Part shown: in pieces, positions 26,304 to 35,622 of the stretch
Layout of the letters: every line of letters starts with the position of its first letter
Position numbering within the stretch: the stretch's first letter is position 1
From: Rhizorhabdus wittichii RW1
Lineage (GTDB): Bacteria; Pseudomonadota; Alphaproteobacteria; Sphingomonadales; Sphingomonadaceae
Assembly: GCA_000016765.1 (NCBI GenBank)
Contig: CP000699.1
Coordinates: 62,001-126,000, forward strand
DNA length: 64,000 bases
Direction of reading: 5' to 3'
Translations under genes and position numbers: made by a program
Notes under the pieces: model-generated
Database searches by the model: none
Told to the model about the DNA's origin: nothing
The model's input: only the letters and a program-made list of their open reading frames with translations

Positions 26304-26828
26304 TCAGCGCGCGGGAGGATGCCCCTCTTTGGGAGCCATGACAATGGGAAGGGGATCGCCTGCCCGCAGCGGATCGAAGCGGACGATCTCGCGCAGGCTG
26401 ACCAGCGTCTCGAAGCCGCGGATATTGTCGTCGGAGGCCAGCACCTCGTCGGCGAAGCGCTGATAGGCCTCGATCGACGGCACGCTGACCGTCACCAGGA
26501 AGTCGGTGCGCCCGGTGACGTTCCACGCCCCGATCACCTCGGGCCGGCTCTCCAGCGTCCGCGCGAAGAGCTGTTCGACCTTGAGGCCGCTCTGGGCGAG
26601 CTCGACCAGCACATGGATGGTGATCGCCGGCGCGAGCCGCGACGGATCGATCAGCGAGACGTCGGCGACGATGATGCCGCCGCTCCGCAACCGCCGCAGC
26701 CGGCGGAGCACCGCGCTTTCCGACAGGCCCACCTGATCGGCGATCGTGCGCGCCGGCTGCTGGTTGTCGCGGCGGACGATCGCGATGATCCGCCGGTCGA
26801 AATCGTCGAGGTCGATGGAATCCGTCAT
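26304..26828 (-). CDS. Lrp/AsnC-family transcriptional regulator
   Basis: A 174-residue amino-acid-responsive regulator. The N-terminal helix-turn-helix (about residues 6-65, LDDFDRRIIAIVRRD, IADQVGLSESAVLRRLRRL) is followed by the RAM effector domain (about 75-160, GAWNVTGRTDFLVTV). ATG 26828 (MTDSIDLDD) begins the domain, so the longer open frame was trimmed. It is divergent from an EamA/RhtA-like exporter, a classical Lrp-target arrangement. Confidence 0.93.
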   Translation of the reverse strand: MTDSIDLDDFDRRIIAIVRRDNQQPARTIADQVGLSESAVLRRLRRLRSGGIIVADVSLIDPSRLAPAITIHVLVELAQSGLKVEQLFARTLESRPEVIGAWNVTGRTDFLVTVSVPSIEAYQRFADEVLASDDNIRGFETLVSLREIVRFDPLRAGDPLPIVMAPKEGHPPAR

Positions 26829-26911
26829 CTGATCGCTATCTTTGCCTGATCTCGTCAGCCAGTGACAGAAATCGCCGAACATCGCCAGCCGGCTTGGGCT
26901 AGATCGGCGGC

Positions 26912-27811
26912 ATGAGCAGCAGTCTCTCCACCCGTCCGCGCTTCGACGTCCAGCTCGCCGCCGCCTATGCCGCGCTGATCGGGTCGATCACCGCCTTCTG
27001 CGTCGGCACCTCCTTCGCCAAGCGGCTCTTCCCGCTCGTCGGCGCGGAGGCGACCAGCGCCTATCGCGTCGGCTTCGCCGCGCTGATCCTGCTGACCGTC
27101 TGGCGGCCCTGGCGCGGACGGATCACTCGCGCCGACCTGTTCGCGACGATGCGCTACGGCGCGGCGATGGGGATGATGAACCTGTGCTTCTACATGGCGC
27201 TGCGCACCATCCCGCTCGGCCTCGCCATCGCGATCGAGTTCAGCGGGCCGCTCGCCGTGTCGCTGCTCCATGCGCGCCGCCCCGCCCATTTCGCGATGGT
27301 CGGGCTGGCGGTCGCGGGGCTCGCCCTGCTGCTGCCGATCGGCCCCGGCGATCATGGCCTCGATCCCGTCGGGATCATGTTCGCGCTGGGGGCCGGGCTG
27401 TGCTGGGCGCTCTACATCCTGTTCGGCAAGCGGCTCGGCCATCTTCCGGGCGGCCAGTCGGTGTCGATCGGCATGGCCACGGCGGCGCTGATCGTCGTGC
27501 CGATCGGCATCCACCAGGGCGGGCTCGCGCTGCTCGATCCGCGGCTGATGGCGCTCGGCCTCGGCGCGGCGATCCTGTCGAGCGCGATCCCCTATTCGCT
27601 TGAGATGGTCGCGCTCAAGCGGCTGTCGCACAACAGCTTCGGCATCTTCCTCAGCCTCGAGCCCGCCGCCGGCGCGCTGGCCGGCGTCGCGCTGCTCGGC
27701 GAGCATCTGACCGCGCTCCAATGGCTCGCGGTGCTGCTCGTCGTCATGGCCTCGGCCGGGACGATGCTGTCGGCGGAGCCGTCCGAGGCACCGCCGTCCG
27801 CCGGGTCCTGA
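26912..27811 (+). CDS. EamA-family exporter, RhtA-like
   Basis: An inner-membrane drug/metabolite transporter superfamily protein, 299 residues with ten predicted helices in two EamA repeats. The motif IEFSGPLAVSLL and the C-terminal FGIFLSLEPAAGALAG fit the RhtA branch, whose E. coli member exports threonine and homoserine. The divergent Lrp regulator 83 bases away supports amino-acid efflux, but the substrate is inferred. No strong Shine-Dalgarno sequence precedes the ATG. Confidence 0.87.
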   Translation: MSSSLSTRPRFDVQLAAAYAALIGSITAFCVGTSFAKRLFPLVGAEATSAYRVGFAALILLTVWRPWRGRITRADLFATMRYGAAMGMMNLCFYMALRTIPLGLAIAIEFSGPLAVSLLHARRPAHFAMVGLAVAGLALLLPIGPGDHGLDPVGIMFALGAGLCWALYILFGKRLGHLPGGQSVSIGMATAALIVVPIGIHQGGLALLDPRLMALGLGAAILSSAIPYSLEMVALKRLSHNSFGIFLSLEPAAGALAGVALLGEHLTALQWLAVLLVVMASAGTMLSAEPSEAPPSAGS

Positions 27812-27818
27812 CGGTCGG

Positions 27819-28760
27819 TTAGAGGCGCAGCCCTTCGGTCTCGTCGAGGCCGAGCGCGATGTTGAGGTTCTGGACCGCCGCGCCCGCAGCACCCTTGCCG
27901 AGATTGTCGAGCGCCGCGATCAGCCGCGCCTGGCCCGCCTTCTCGTCGGCATGGACGAACAGTTCGAGCCGGTCGGTGCCGGCCGCCTGCTCGATCGTCA
28001 GTACCGGCCGGTCGTCGGTCGCGACCCGGACGATCCGGCTGCCCTCATAGGCGGCGGCCAGAAGCTCGCGGATCGCGGCGCCGGTCGGGCGGCCGGGCAG
28101 CAGATGGAGGTGCAGCGGCACCTCGACCAGCATGCCGCGATAGGTCCTGGCGACCGAGGGCAGGAAGATCGGCGGATGGGCGAGGCCGGCGCGCTTCTGC
28201 ATCTCGGGCACATGCTTGTGGCCGAGGCCCAGCGCATAGGCGCGGAAGGCGGTGTCGGTCGCGTCGGGCGAGGCGGGGTCCTCGAACATCGCGATCATCG
28301 ACTTGCCGCCGCCCGAATAGCCCGAGACGGCGTTGACCGAGAGCGGCGTGTCGGCGGGCAGCAGCCCGGCGCGGACCAGCGGCCGGACGAGCGCCAGGAA
28401 ACCGGTCGGATAGCAGCCGGGGTTGGAGATGCGGGTCGCGCCCGCCAGCGCCTCGCGCTGGCCCGGGTCGAGCTCGGCGAAGCCATAGGCCCAGTCGGCG
28501 GCGGTGCGGTGCGCGGTCGACGCGTCGATCACGCGGACCGCCGGGTTGGCGATCAGCGCCACCGCCTCGCGCGCGGCGTCGTCGGGCAGGCACAGCACCA
28601 CCGCATCGGCGGCGTTGAGCGCCTCGGCGCGCGCGGCCGGGTCCTTGCGCCGCTCCTCGGCGACGGCGAGCAGTTCGATGTCGGCCCGGCCCGCGAGCCG
28701 ATCGCGGATTTCGAGGCCGGTGGTGCCGGCGGCACCGTCGATGAAGACCTTGGCGGTCAT
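27819..28760 (-). CDS. argC: N-acetyl-gamma-glutamyl-phosphate reductase (short form)
   Basis: Third step of arginine synthesis: NADPH reduction of N-acetylglutamyl phosphate to the semialdehyde. The Rossmann start GAAGTTGLEI and catalytic Cys116 in SNPGCYPTG are clear. At 313 residues it is the shorter ArgC2 type. It overlaps the NlpC/P60 gene by 4 bp and is the last gene of a minus-strand overlapping cluster. It converges with the exporter gene with a 7-base gap. Confidence 0.95.
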   Translation of the reverse strand: MTAKVFIDGAAGTTGLEIRDRLAGRADIELLAVAEERRKDPAARAEALNAADAVVLCLPDDAAREAVALIANPAVRVIDASTAHRTAADWAYGFAELDPGQREALAGATRISNPGCYPTGFLALVRPLVRAGLLPADTPLSVNAVSGYSGGGKSMIAMFEDPASPDATDTAFRAYALGLGHKHVPEMQKRAGLAHPPIFLPSVARTYRGMLVEVPLHLHLLPGRPTGAAIRELLAAAYEGSRIVRVATDDRPVLTIEQAAGTDRLELFVHADEKAGQARLIAALDNLGKGAAGAAVQNLNIALGLDETEGLRL

Positions 28761-29695
28761 GGATATAGTCTCCGCCGGCCCAGGATCGGCCGGTCATGAT
28801 GGGGTTGCAGGCGGGCGACGACGTCGGCGAGGGGCTCGATCACCACGCTCATCCAGTGCGCATTGGCATGGATCAGCCGGTCCTCGTCCACCATCAGGCC
28901 GACATGGCCGGGAAAGCTGACGACGTCCCCGCGTCGGAGGCGGGCCTCCTCGGGCAGCGGCGTGCCCAGCGTCTCGCGTTGCATGTCGGTGTCGCGCGGG
29001 GCGGCGATGCCGCAGGCGGCGAGGGCGACCTGGACCAGCCCCGAACAGTCGATGCCGTCCGCGCCGCGCCCGCCCCACAGATAGGGCGCGCCGAGCAGCC
29101 CTTCGGCGACGCCCACCGGATCGTCGGACAGCGTGTCGGCCGCGACGACGTGGCGCGCATGGACGAAGCCGTCCCCGGTCGCGAGGAAGCCGTCGTCGCG
29201 CATCTCCCCGGACAGCCGCGTGCCGAAGGGCAGGGTGCCCAGCATCGGCGCCTTGATCGACGGGCCGGCGAAGCGCAGCGCCTCGCGGACATGGACGCGG
29301 TGGGTGGCCGGGACGACCGGCGCCAGCAGCCGCGCGTCGACATAGCCGACATAATGGTCGTGGACCGAAAAGCCCCAGGCCCAGCCGCCGGTCAGGTCGA
29401 GGATGGCGAAGTCCTCGCCCGGCAGGAGCTGGGAGACCGCCTCCGCGTCGGCGCTGGCGGCCTTGCGCATCATCGCCGCGACGCCGCCCGCCATCGCCGG
29501 CATCGGCGCGGCATAATGGGGGGCGAACAGGGTGCCCGCGAGCGCCACGTCGGCGATGTCGGGGCGATAGGCGTTGATCCGCGGATCGAGCCTGCGGGTC
29601 GGTCCGTCGAGATGGAAGGCGGCGGCGGGCCGGCCGCCGCCGGTGAAGCTGTCAGCCGCGGGCCCTCTCGAGATCGATGGATTTTCCGAAGGCAT
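28757..29695 (-). CDS. NlpC/P60-family cysteine peptidase with SH3-like region
   Basis: A predicted gamma-D-glutamyl-diamino-acid endopeptidase acting on peptidoglycan peptides. The C-terminal NlpC/P60 domain has Cys217 (GIDCSGLVQ), His264 (FPGHVGL) and His276 (LIHANAH). The preceding 150 residues look like bacterial SH3 repeats (ILDLTGGWAWGFSVHDHYVGYV). No signal peptide is visible, so it may act in peptide recycling together with the upstream aminopeptidase. Its first 44 bases overlap the end of the MarR-like gene. Confidence 0.9.
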   Translation of the reverse strand: MPSENPSISRGPAADSFTGGGRPAAAFHLDGPTRRLDPRINAYRPDIADVALAGTLFAPHYAAPMPAMAGGVAAMMRKAASADAEAVSQLLPGEDFAILDLTGGWAWGFSVHDHYVGYVDARLLAPVVPATHRVHVREALRFAGPSIKAPMLGTLPFGTRLSGEMRDDGFLATGDGFVHARHVVAADTLSDDPVGVAEGLLGAPYLWGGRGADGIDCSGLVQVALAACGIAAPRDTDMQRETLGTPLPEEARLRRGDVVSFPGHVGLMVDEDRLIHANAHWMSVVIEPLADVVARLQPHHDRPILGRRRLYP

Positions 29696-29981
29696 CGAGG
29701 AAGGCGGCCCCTTTTTCGGTCTTGGCGACGAAGATGTTGCGACGGTCGTTGTCGTCGCGTTCGCGGCGCAGATAGCCGAGCGAGCCCAATGTATTCAAGG
29801 CGCGCGTTATCACCGGCTTGGAGACGCCCAGTTGCTGGGCCAGGCCGCGCACCGTGTGGGGGCCGGGGGTGATGTAGCTGATCAGCAGCAGGGCCATCTG
29901 CCGGTTCGTCAGATCGGGCTGCCCGGAGCGGACGTAGGAGACCAAGGCTCGCATCCACTGGGAAAGCTGGTTTTCGGACAT
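29652..29981 (-). CDS. Short MarR-type winged-helix regulator
   Basis: A 109-residue DNA-binding protein consisting almost only of a winged helix-turn-helix (LTNRQMALLLISY, VRGLAQQLGVSKPVITRAL, LGYLRRERDDNDRRNIFV). ATG 29981 (MSENQLSQWMR) is chosen, and the longer frame is not protein-like. It sits between leucyl aminopeptidase and NlpC/P60 and overlaps the latter by 44 bases. It may regulate this cluster. Confidence 0.86.
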   Translation of the reverse strand: MSENQLSQWMRALVSYVRSGQPDLTNRQMALLLISYITPGPHTVRGLAQQLGVSKPVITRALNTLGSLGYLRRERDDNDRRNIFVAKTEKGAAFLDAFGKSIDLERARG

Positions 29982-30120
29982 GGTACGCGCCCTTCGCATA
30001 GGATCCTGTCGAGGGGCGGGTGCAGACCCACTCCTCGGCCGGACAACGCGGGCCGCCCGATTTCGTTTCACCGGGCGACGGCAATGGCTGCGATTTGTCG
30101 CTGAAAACCGGCGTCCAGTC

Positions 30121-31518
30121 TCAGGGCGTAACGAATCTGGCCCTGAGCATCGCGAAAGCGGCGCGCAGGCCGAGGGCGTCTCCGCCCTTGGGCCGGCCCG
30201 GCCGGGCGGAGGGGCGCCAGGCGAAGGTGTCGAAATGCGCCCAGGGGGTGGCGTCGGGCACGAAGCGCTGCAGGAACAGCGCGGCGGTGACCGCGCCGGC
30301 CATGCCGCCTTCGCCGGCATTGTTGATGTCGGCGGTGGTCGACTTGATCATCTCGGCATAGTCGGCCCAGAGCGGCATCCGCCAGACCGGGTCGGACACG
30401 GCGACCGCCGCCGCGAGCAGCTCGGCGGCCAGCGCGTCGTCATTGGCGAACATCGCCGGCAGGTCGGGCCCCAGCGCGACGCGGGCCGCGCCGGTCAGCG
30501 TCGCGAAGTCGAGGATCAGGTCCGGCTTGTCCTCGCCCGCGCGGGCGAGCGCGTCGCCGAGCACCAGCCGGCCCTCGGCGTCGGTGTTGCCGATCTCCAC
30601 CGAAATCCCCTTGCGGCTGCGCAGGATGTCGCCGGGGCGGAAGGCGTCGCCCGCCACCGCATTCTCGACCGCCGGGATCAGCAGGTGGAGCCGCACCGGC
30701 AGCCGCGCGCCCATCACCAGCCCGGCGAGCGCCAGCGCATGGGCGGCACCACCCATGTCCTTCTTCATCAGCAGCATCGCCGAGGAGGGCTTGAGGTCGA
30801 GCCCGCCCGAATCGAAGCACACGCCCTTGCCGACGATCGCGATGCGCGGGTGGGCGGGGTCGCCCCATTCGATCTCGATCAGCCGCGGCGCCCGGTCGCG
30901 CACCGCCGCGCGGCCGACCGCGGCGATCATCGGATAGCCCTGGTCGAGCGCATCGCCACGGGTGACGCGGAACTCGGCGGCATGCGCCTTGGCCACCGCC
31001 TCGGCCGCGTCGGCCAGCTCGGCGGGCCCCATGTCGGCGGCCGGCGTGTCGACGAGGTCGCGGACCAGCGCCACCGCCTCGGCCAGCGCGACGGTGGGCG
31101 CGATCGCGGCGGCGTCCCTGGTCAGCAGCACGCGGGCGGGGATCGGATCGGGCTTGGCGAGGTAGCGGTCGAAGCGGTGGTGCGCGAGCAGCCAGCCCAG
31201 CGCCCCCGGCAGATGATCGTCGCCCCCGTCGCCGTCGATCCGGTAGGTGCCGGCCGGCAGCTTCTGGGCGATCGCCGCTATGTCCCACGGGCCCGGCGCC
31301 TTGGCCTTGCCGTACGCCGCCGACCATTCGCCGTCCTTGCGGCCCGGCAGGATCAGCAGCTCGCCGGGCTTGGCCTTGAAGCGGCCGGCTTCGGCGAGCG
31401 CGCGGACCTGCGCCGGCTGGTCCTTCAGCCAGGCGTCGAGGCCGTCCGCCGCGACCGGCGTCAGGCGGTGGGCGGGTTCGCCGCGATCGGGCAGGAGGAG
31501 GCCGGCGAAATCGGTCAT
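30121..31518 (-). CDS. Leucyl aminopeptidase (M17 family)
   Basis: A zinc/manganese aminopeptidase that releases N-terminal residues from peptides in the cytoplasm. The catalytic Lys region VGKGVCFDSGGLDLKPSS and the Arg in NTDAEGRLVLGDAL are present, as is ADINNAGEGGMAGA. The 465 residues run from ATG 31518 (MTDFAGLLL). The longer open frame upstream belongs to the antisense of the thioesterase gene. It starts two bases after the thioesterase stop on the same strand. Confidence 0.94.
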   Translation of the reverse strand: MTDFAGLLLPDRGEPAHRLTPVAADGLDAWLKDQPAQVRALAEAGRFKAKPGELLILPGRKDGEWSAAYGKAKAPGPWDIAAIAQKLPAGTYRIDGDGGDDHLPGALGWLLAHHRFDRYLAKPDPIPARVLLTRDAAAIAPTVALAEAVALVRDLVDTPAADMGPAELADAAEAVAKAHAAEFRVTRGDALDQGYPMIAAVGRAAVRDRAPRLIEIEWGDPAHPRIAIVGKGVCFDSGGLDLKPSSAMLLMKKDMGGAAHALALAGLVMGARLPVRLHLLIPAVENAVAGDAFRPGDILRSRKGISVEIGNTDAEGRLVLGDALARAGEDKPDLILDFATLTGAARVALGPDLPAMFANDDALAAELLAAAVAVSDPVWRMPLWADYAEMIKSTTADINNAGEGGMAGAVTAALFLQRFVPDATPWAHFDTFAWRPSARPGRPKGGDALGLRAAFAMLRARFVTP

Positions 31519-31520
31519 GG

Positions 31521-31907
31521 TCACCCCTGGCGATCGATCAGGATGTGCATGCGGGCGGTGGCGATCGGCTTCGACCGGTCGTCCTGCCAGCACATCGCGC
31601 TGGCATTGGCGACGCGCTTGCCGATCCGGACGATCTGGGCGAGCGCATGGGTCTCCGTCATCAGCCCGCCGCGCAGATAGTCGACCGCGATGTTGATCGG
31701 CTTCACCTTGGGCAGGCCGGTTTCGCGGAATTCGTGGGCGAGCGCCTCGTAGCAGGACATTTCGAGCAGGCCGGCGATCACGCCGCCATGGATGAAGCCC
31801 GGCCGTCCCTCGATCGCGGGGCGCCAGCTCACGCTCAATATCGGCTCGCCGGTCGCCCGGTTGGGATGCGCGCCGATCACCTCGGCATAGGGCGAATCGA
31901 AGTCCAT
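31521..31907 (-). CDS. PaaI-type hotdog thioesterase (first of a pair)
   Basis: A 128-residue hotdog-fold acyl-CoA thioesterase-like protein. The substrate helix motif GFIHGGVIAGLLEMSC, followed by VDYLRGG, fits the PaaI/4HBT family; the HGG motif is clear. The acyl substrate is unknown. It overlaps its upstream neighbour by one base (TGATG) and is followed after two bases by leucyl aminopeptidase. Confidence 0.88.
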   Translation of the reverse strand: MDFDSPYAEVIGAHPNRATGEPILSVSWRPAIEGRPGFIHGGVIAGLLEMSCYEALAHEFRETGLPKVKPINIAVDYLRGGLMTETHALAQIVRIGKRVANASAMCWQDDRSKPIATARMHILIDRQG

Positions 31908-32326
31908 CAGTCCCCCGTGAAGAAGAAGGTGGCGAGCGAATGGGCGATCGGATCGGCCGGATCGCCGTCATGCGCGACGCAGCGGACGAAGGCCACGCTG
32001 CGCGTCACCTTGTAGCAGGTCGCCCGCGCGGTGATCGCGCGGCCCGGCGGCGCGGCGCGGACATAGTCGATCCTCAGGTCGAGCGTCGCCATCGGCCGCA
32101 CCGCCTTGATCTTCGCGGCGATGGCGAGGCCCGACGCGCTGTCGATCAGCGAGATGATCGGGCCGGAGGCGAGCACCCCGTTGGCGGCGTTCATCGCCAG
32201 CCGCGGGTCATAGTCGAAGGCGAGTTCGGCCCAGTCGTCGCCATGGTCGACGCGGCGCAGGCCGATCTCCCCGGCATGGCCGTCCATCAATCGCTTCAGG
32301 GAGGAGGAATCGAACAGTTCGGTCAT
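31907..32326 (-). CDS. PaaI-type hotdog thioesterase-like protein (second of a pair)
   Basis: A 139-residue hotdog protein related to its downstream neighbour. The central helix reads NAANGVLASGPIISLIDSASG, so the HGG signature is replaced by ANG. The strand motif DLRIDYVRAAPPGRAI is conserved. The two proteins may form a hetero-oligomer, which is speculative. ATG 32326 (MTELFDSSS) is preferred to earlier in-frame starts that lack homology. Confidence 0.83.
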   Translation of the reverse strand: MTELFDSSSLKRLMDGHAGEIGLRRVDHGDDWAELAFDYDPRLAMNAANGVLASGPIISLIDSASGLAIAAKIKAVRPMATLDLRIDYVRAAPPGRAITARATCYKVTRSVAFVRCVAHDGDPADPIAHSLATFFFTGD

Positions 32327-32390
32327 GGTCGTTCCGGCATAAGCGCTTGAAGCATCGGCGCAAGCCCCAGGGGCGCCTCCACCCCCTATC

Positions 32391-32481
32391 GTCATTCCCG
32401 CGAAAGCGGGAATCCATGGACGGCGGCCCGCAAGAGACGAAATGCTCCGTGACCGTGGATTCCCGCTTTCGCGGGAATGAC
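32391..32481. repeat. REP-like element, family A, subtype with CCATGGACGGCGG core (copy 8)
   Basis: GTCATTCCCGCGAAAGCGGG and the inverted CCCGCTTTCGCGGGAATGAC flank a core that differs at only a few positions from copy 4 at 18034-18124. It lies between two co-directional minus-strand genes. Confidence 0.95.
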
Positions 32482-32527
32482 GGAAAGGTCAGGAAGTCCG
32501 CGGGAGCCGATCACGACCGGAAGGGGG

Positions 32528-34474
32528 CTAGATCGTGGTCTGCGATCCCAGCTCCACCACCCGATTGGGCGGGATGCGGAAGAAGTCGGTCGGGTCGGAC
32601 GCGTTGCGGTAGAGGAAGATGAACAGCAGGTCCTGCCAGAAGGGCATGCCGCTGTGCTTCGACGGGCGCAGCGTCGACCGGCCGATGAAATAGCTGGTCT
32701 GCATCGGCTCCAGCTTGTTGTCGCCATGGCGCAGCGCGAAGGCCAGGTCGCGCGGGATGTCGGGGCTTTCCATGAAGCCGTAGTTGAGCACCGCGCGGGT
32801 GAAATTCTCGTCGATGTTGGTCATGTCGAGCCGCTGGGCGGCGGGCACGGCCGGCTGGTTCACCGTGTTGATGGTCAGCGCCAGGTTGCGCTCGTGCAGG
32901 ATCTTGTTGTGCTTGAGGTTGTGGAGCAGCGCGCTCGGCGCGGCCTCCATCCCCGACGACAGGAAGATCGCCATGCCGGGCACCCGCTCGGGCGGCCGGG
33001 CGCGGAGCATGCGCGCCAGCTCCTCGAGCTCGATCGCCTGGCTCTGGTCGATCGCCAGCAGCAGCTTGCGCCCGCGCACCCAGGTCACGATCAGCAGGCC
33101 GACCCCGCCCGCGACGATCAGCGGCACCCAGCCGCCCTCGTAGATGCGCAGGATGTTGGCGCCGAAGAAGAACAGGTCGAGCAGCAGCAGCGGCACGATG
33201 ACGGCGACCGTCAGCGGCCAGCCCCAGCCCCAGCTCCGCCGCACGACGAGGAAGGCGAGGCAGGTCGTCACCACCATCGTCCCCGACACCGACACGCCGT
33301 AGGCCGCCGCCATCGCCGAGGAGGAGCCGAAGCCCAGCACCAGCACCATCACCCCGACGAACAGCAGCATGGTGATCGTCGGCAGGTAGATCTGCCCGGC
33401 GGCATGTTCGGAGGTCTGGCGGATCTTGAGGCGCGGCAGCAGGCCGAGCTGGATCGCCTGGCGGGTCAGCGAATAGGCGCCGGTGATCACCGCCTGGCTG
33501 GCGATCACGGTTGCGCAGGTCGCCAGGATCACCAGCGGGATGCGGGCGAGGCCGGGCGCCATCAGGAAGAACCAGTCCTGGTTGACGAACTCGACTCCCC
33601 GCGCCGACGCGACCTCCAGCCGGTGGAGCGCGAACGCGCCCTGGCCGAGATAGTTGAGCGCCAGCGCCGGGAAGACGATCGCCAGCCAGCCGGTGCGGAT
33701 CGGCTTCGCGCCGAAATGGCCCATGTCGGCGGTCAGCGCCTCGGCGCCGGTCACGGTCAGGAACACCGCGCCCATCACGAACATGCCGGCGACGCCGTGA
33801 TTGGCCATGAACAGCACGCCGTTGTGCGGCAGCAGCGCGGCCAGGATCGCGGGCTGGTCGGCGATGTGGATCAGGCCGATGCCGCCGATCGTCACGAACC
33901 AGACCAGGCAGACCGGGCCGAACAGCCGCCCGACGATCCGCGTGCCGCGCGCCTGCATCAGGAACAGGCCGATCAGGATCGCGGAGGTGATCAGCAATAT
34001 CTCGCCGCGCGACACCGAATGTTCGAGGCCGGGAATGGTCTTGAGGCCCTCGACCGCCGACAGCACCGACAGGGCGGGGGTGATCACCCCGTCGCCGTAG
34101 AACAGCGCCGCGCCGATCGCGCCGAGCGCCATCACCAGCGTCCGGCGGCGGCGGGTCGAGCGCTGCGCGAGCGTCATCAGCGCCAGCACGCCGCCCTCGC
34201 CGTTGTTGTCGGCGCGCATCAGGAACAGCACATATTTGCAGGTGACGACGAGGATCAGCGCCCACAGCGCGAGGCTGAGCACGCCGAGGATCTCGCCGGC
34301 GACGATCCCGTCCTCGGCCGCCTGGCCCAGCGCCTCGCGAAAGGCGTAGATCGGGCTGGTGCCGATGTCGCCGAAGACGACGCCGAGCGCGCCCAGCGTC
34401 AGCGCCGCCATGCCTTCTTCGCGGAGACGGCCCTTGCGCGGCGGCCCTTCGGGGTCGGCTATGTCGTTTCGCAT
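32528..34474 (-). CDS. kup: Low-affinity potassium uptake protein Kup
   Basis: A proton-coupled K+ transporter of the HAK/KUP/KT family in the inner membrane. The hallmark GVVFGDIGTSPIYAFREA is near the N-terminus, followed by GDGVITPALSVLSAVEGLK. About 12 helices are followed by a C-terminal cytoplasmic domain of roughly 170 residues. ATG 34474 (MRNDIADPEG) has AGGG at a suitable distance. The upstream TTG at 34489 is the alternative, giving 653 residues. Confidence 0.95.
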   Translation of the reverse strand: MRNDIADPEGPPRKGRLREEGMAALTLGALGVVFGDIGTSPIYAFREALGQAAEDGIVAGEILGVLSLALWALILVVTCKYVLFLMRADNNGEGGVLALMTLAQRSTRRRRTLVMALGAIGAALFYGDGVITPALSVLSAVEGLKTIPGLEHSVSRGEILLITSAILIGLFLMQARGTRIVGRLFGPVCLVWFVTIGGIGLIHIADQPAILAALLPHNGVLFMANHGVAGMFVMGAVFLTVTGAEALTADMGHFGAKPIRTGWLAIVFPALALNYLGQGAFALHRLEVASARGVEFVNQDWFFLMAPGLARIPLVILATCATVIASQAVITGAYSLTRQAIQLGLLPRLKIRQTSEHAAGQIYLPTITMLLFVGVMVLVLGFGSSSAMAAAYGVSVSGTMVVTTCLAFLVVRRSWGWGWPLTVAVIVPLLLLDLFFFGANILRIYEGGWVPLIVAGGVGLLIVTWVRGRKLLLAIDQSQAIELEELARMLRARPPERVPGMAIFLSSGMEAAPSALLHNLKHNKILHERNLALTINTVNQPAVPAAQRLDMTNIDENFTRAVLNYGFMESPDIPRDLAFALRHGDNKLEPMQTSYFIGRSTLRPSKHSGMPFWQDLLFIFLYRNASDPTDFFRIPPNRVVELGSQTTI

Positions 34475-34678
34475 CAAATACGCCCTCAAGCGGCGAAGCC
34501 GGCGCGCCGCTTAGGCCTCTCTACGAAGGAATGCACGTAGAATCTCGCGGCGATGCGGCATTGTTTGCGTGGGAGGGGCAATCGCGGTAAAGGCGGGTTC
34601 GAACTGCCTCGGCGGCACGTCCGAATCGACGTTGCCGCCGGGGCTTCTCTGTTTCCCGCGCCCCCGGAGGCCCGATAG

Positions 34679-35455
34679 ATGACCCGCCGCCGCCAGATCT
34701 ACGAAGGCAAGGCCAAGATCCTGTACGAGGGCCCCGAGCCCGGCACGCTGATCCAGTATTTCAAGGACGACGCCACCGCGTTCAACGCCCAGAAGAAGGG
34801 CACGATCAACGGCAAGGGCGTGCTCAACAACCGCATCTCCGAGCATATCTTCACGATGCTCGGCACGATCGGCGTCGCGACCCATTTCATCCGCCGCCTC
34901 AACATGCGCGAGCAGCTCATCCGCCAGGTCGAGATCGTGCCGATCGAGGTCGTGGTCCGCAACGTCGCGGCCGGCTCGCTGACCAAGCGGCTGGGGATCG
35001 AGGAGGGGACCCAGCTCCCCCGCACGATCATCGAATATTATTACAAGGACGACGCGCTGGGCGATCCGATGGTCGCCGACGAGCATATCGCCTGCTTCGG
35101 CTGGGCCAGCCAGGAGGAGATGCACGACATCGCCGACATGGCGATCCGCGTGAACGACTTCATGTGCGGCCTGTTCGCCGGGATCGGCATCCGCCTGGTC
35201 GACTTCAAGCTCGAATTCGGCCGCTTCTGGGACAATGACTATAGCCGCGTCATCCTGGCCGACGAGATCAGCCCGGACGGCTGCCGGCTGTGGGACATGG
35301 CGACCGGCGAGAAGCTCGACAAGGACCGCTTCCGGCAGGACCTGGGCGGCGAGGTCGAGGCCTATCAGGAGATCGCCCGCCGGCTCGGACTGATGCCCGA
35401 CGGCGAGAATATGATCCTCGACCTCGAAAGCCACCGCAAGAATCGCGGCAAGTGA
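34679..35455 (+). CDS. purC: SAICAR synthetase PurC
   Basis: Joins CAIR and aspartate with ATP in purine synthesis. [12 protein letters not shown] at the N-terminus, [14 protein letters not shown] and FKLEFGR in the middle, and [15 protein letters not shown] are diagnostic. Its 258 residues match the family. GGAGG lies nine bases before the ATG. It is divergent from kup; the 204-base gap holds no obvious RNA or protein gene. No purS/Q/L neighbours are present. Confidence 0.97.
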   Translation: MTRRRQIYEGKAKILYEGPEPGTLIQYFKDDATAFNAQKKGTINGKGVLNNRISEHIFTMLGTIGVATHFIRRLNMREQLIRQVEIVPIEVVVRNVAAGSLTKRLGIEEGTQLPRTIIEYYYKDDALGDPMVADEHIACFGWASQEEMHDIADMAIRVNDFMCGLFAGIGIRLVDFKLEFGRFWDNDYSRVILADEISPDGCRLWDMATGEKLDKDRFRQDLGGEVEAYQEIARRLGLMPDGENMILDLESHRKNRGK

Positions 35456-35622
35456 TTTCAAGGGCTTAGGTCGGGTCGTTTCGGGAGCGTCCCTGGGGCG
35501 CCCCGGCCTGCCGCATTCTCGCCGCATTTGGTCGCAGCGCCTATTTGCAACCGTGCGACTAGACATAATCTGACGCCTCGATCACGCGGCCTCCGAGCCG
35601 CCGAGTCGAGGAGGGTCGGATC

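Noticed and set aside
34588-34612. GGCGGGTTCGAACTGCC, like a tRNA T-arm
   Set aside because: No matching D-arm, anticodon arm or acceptor stem is found upstream at the required distances.
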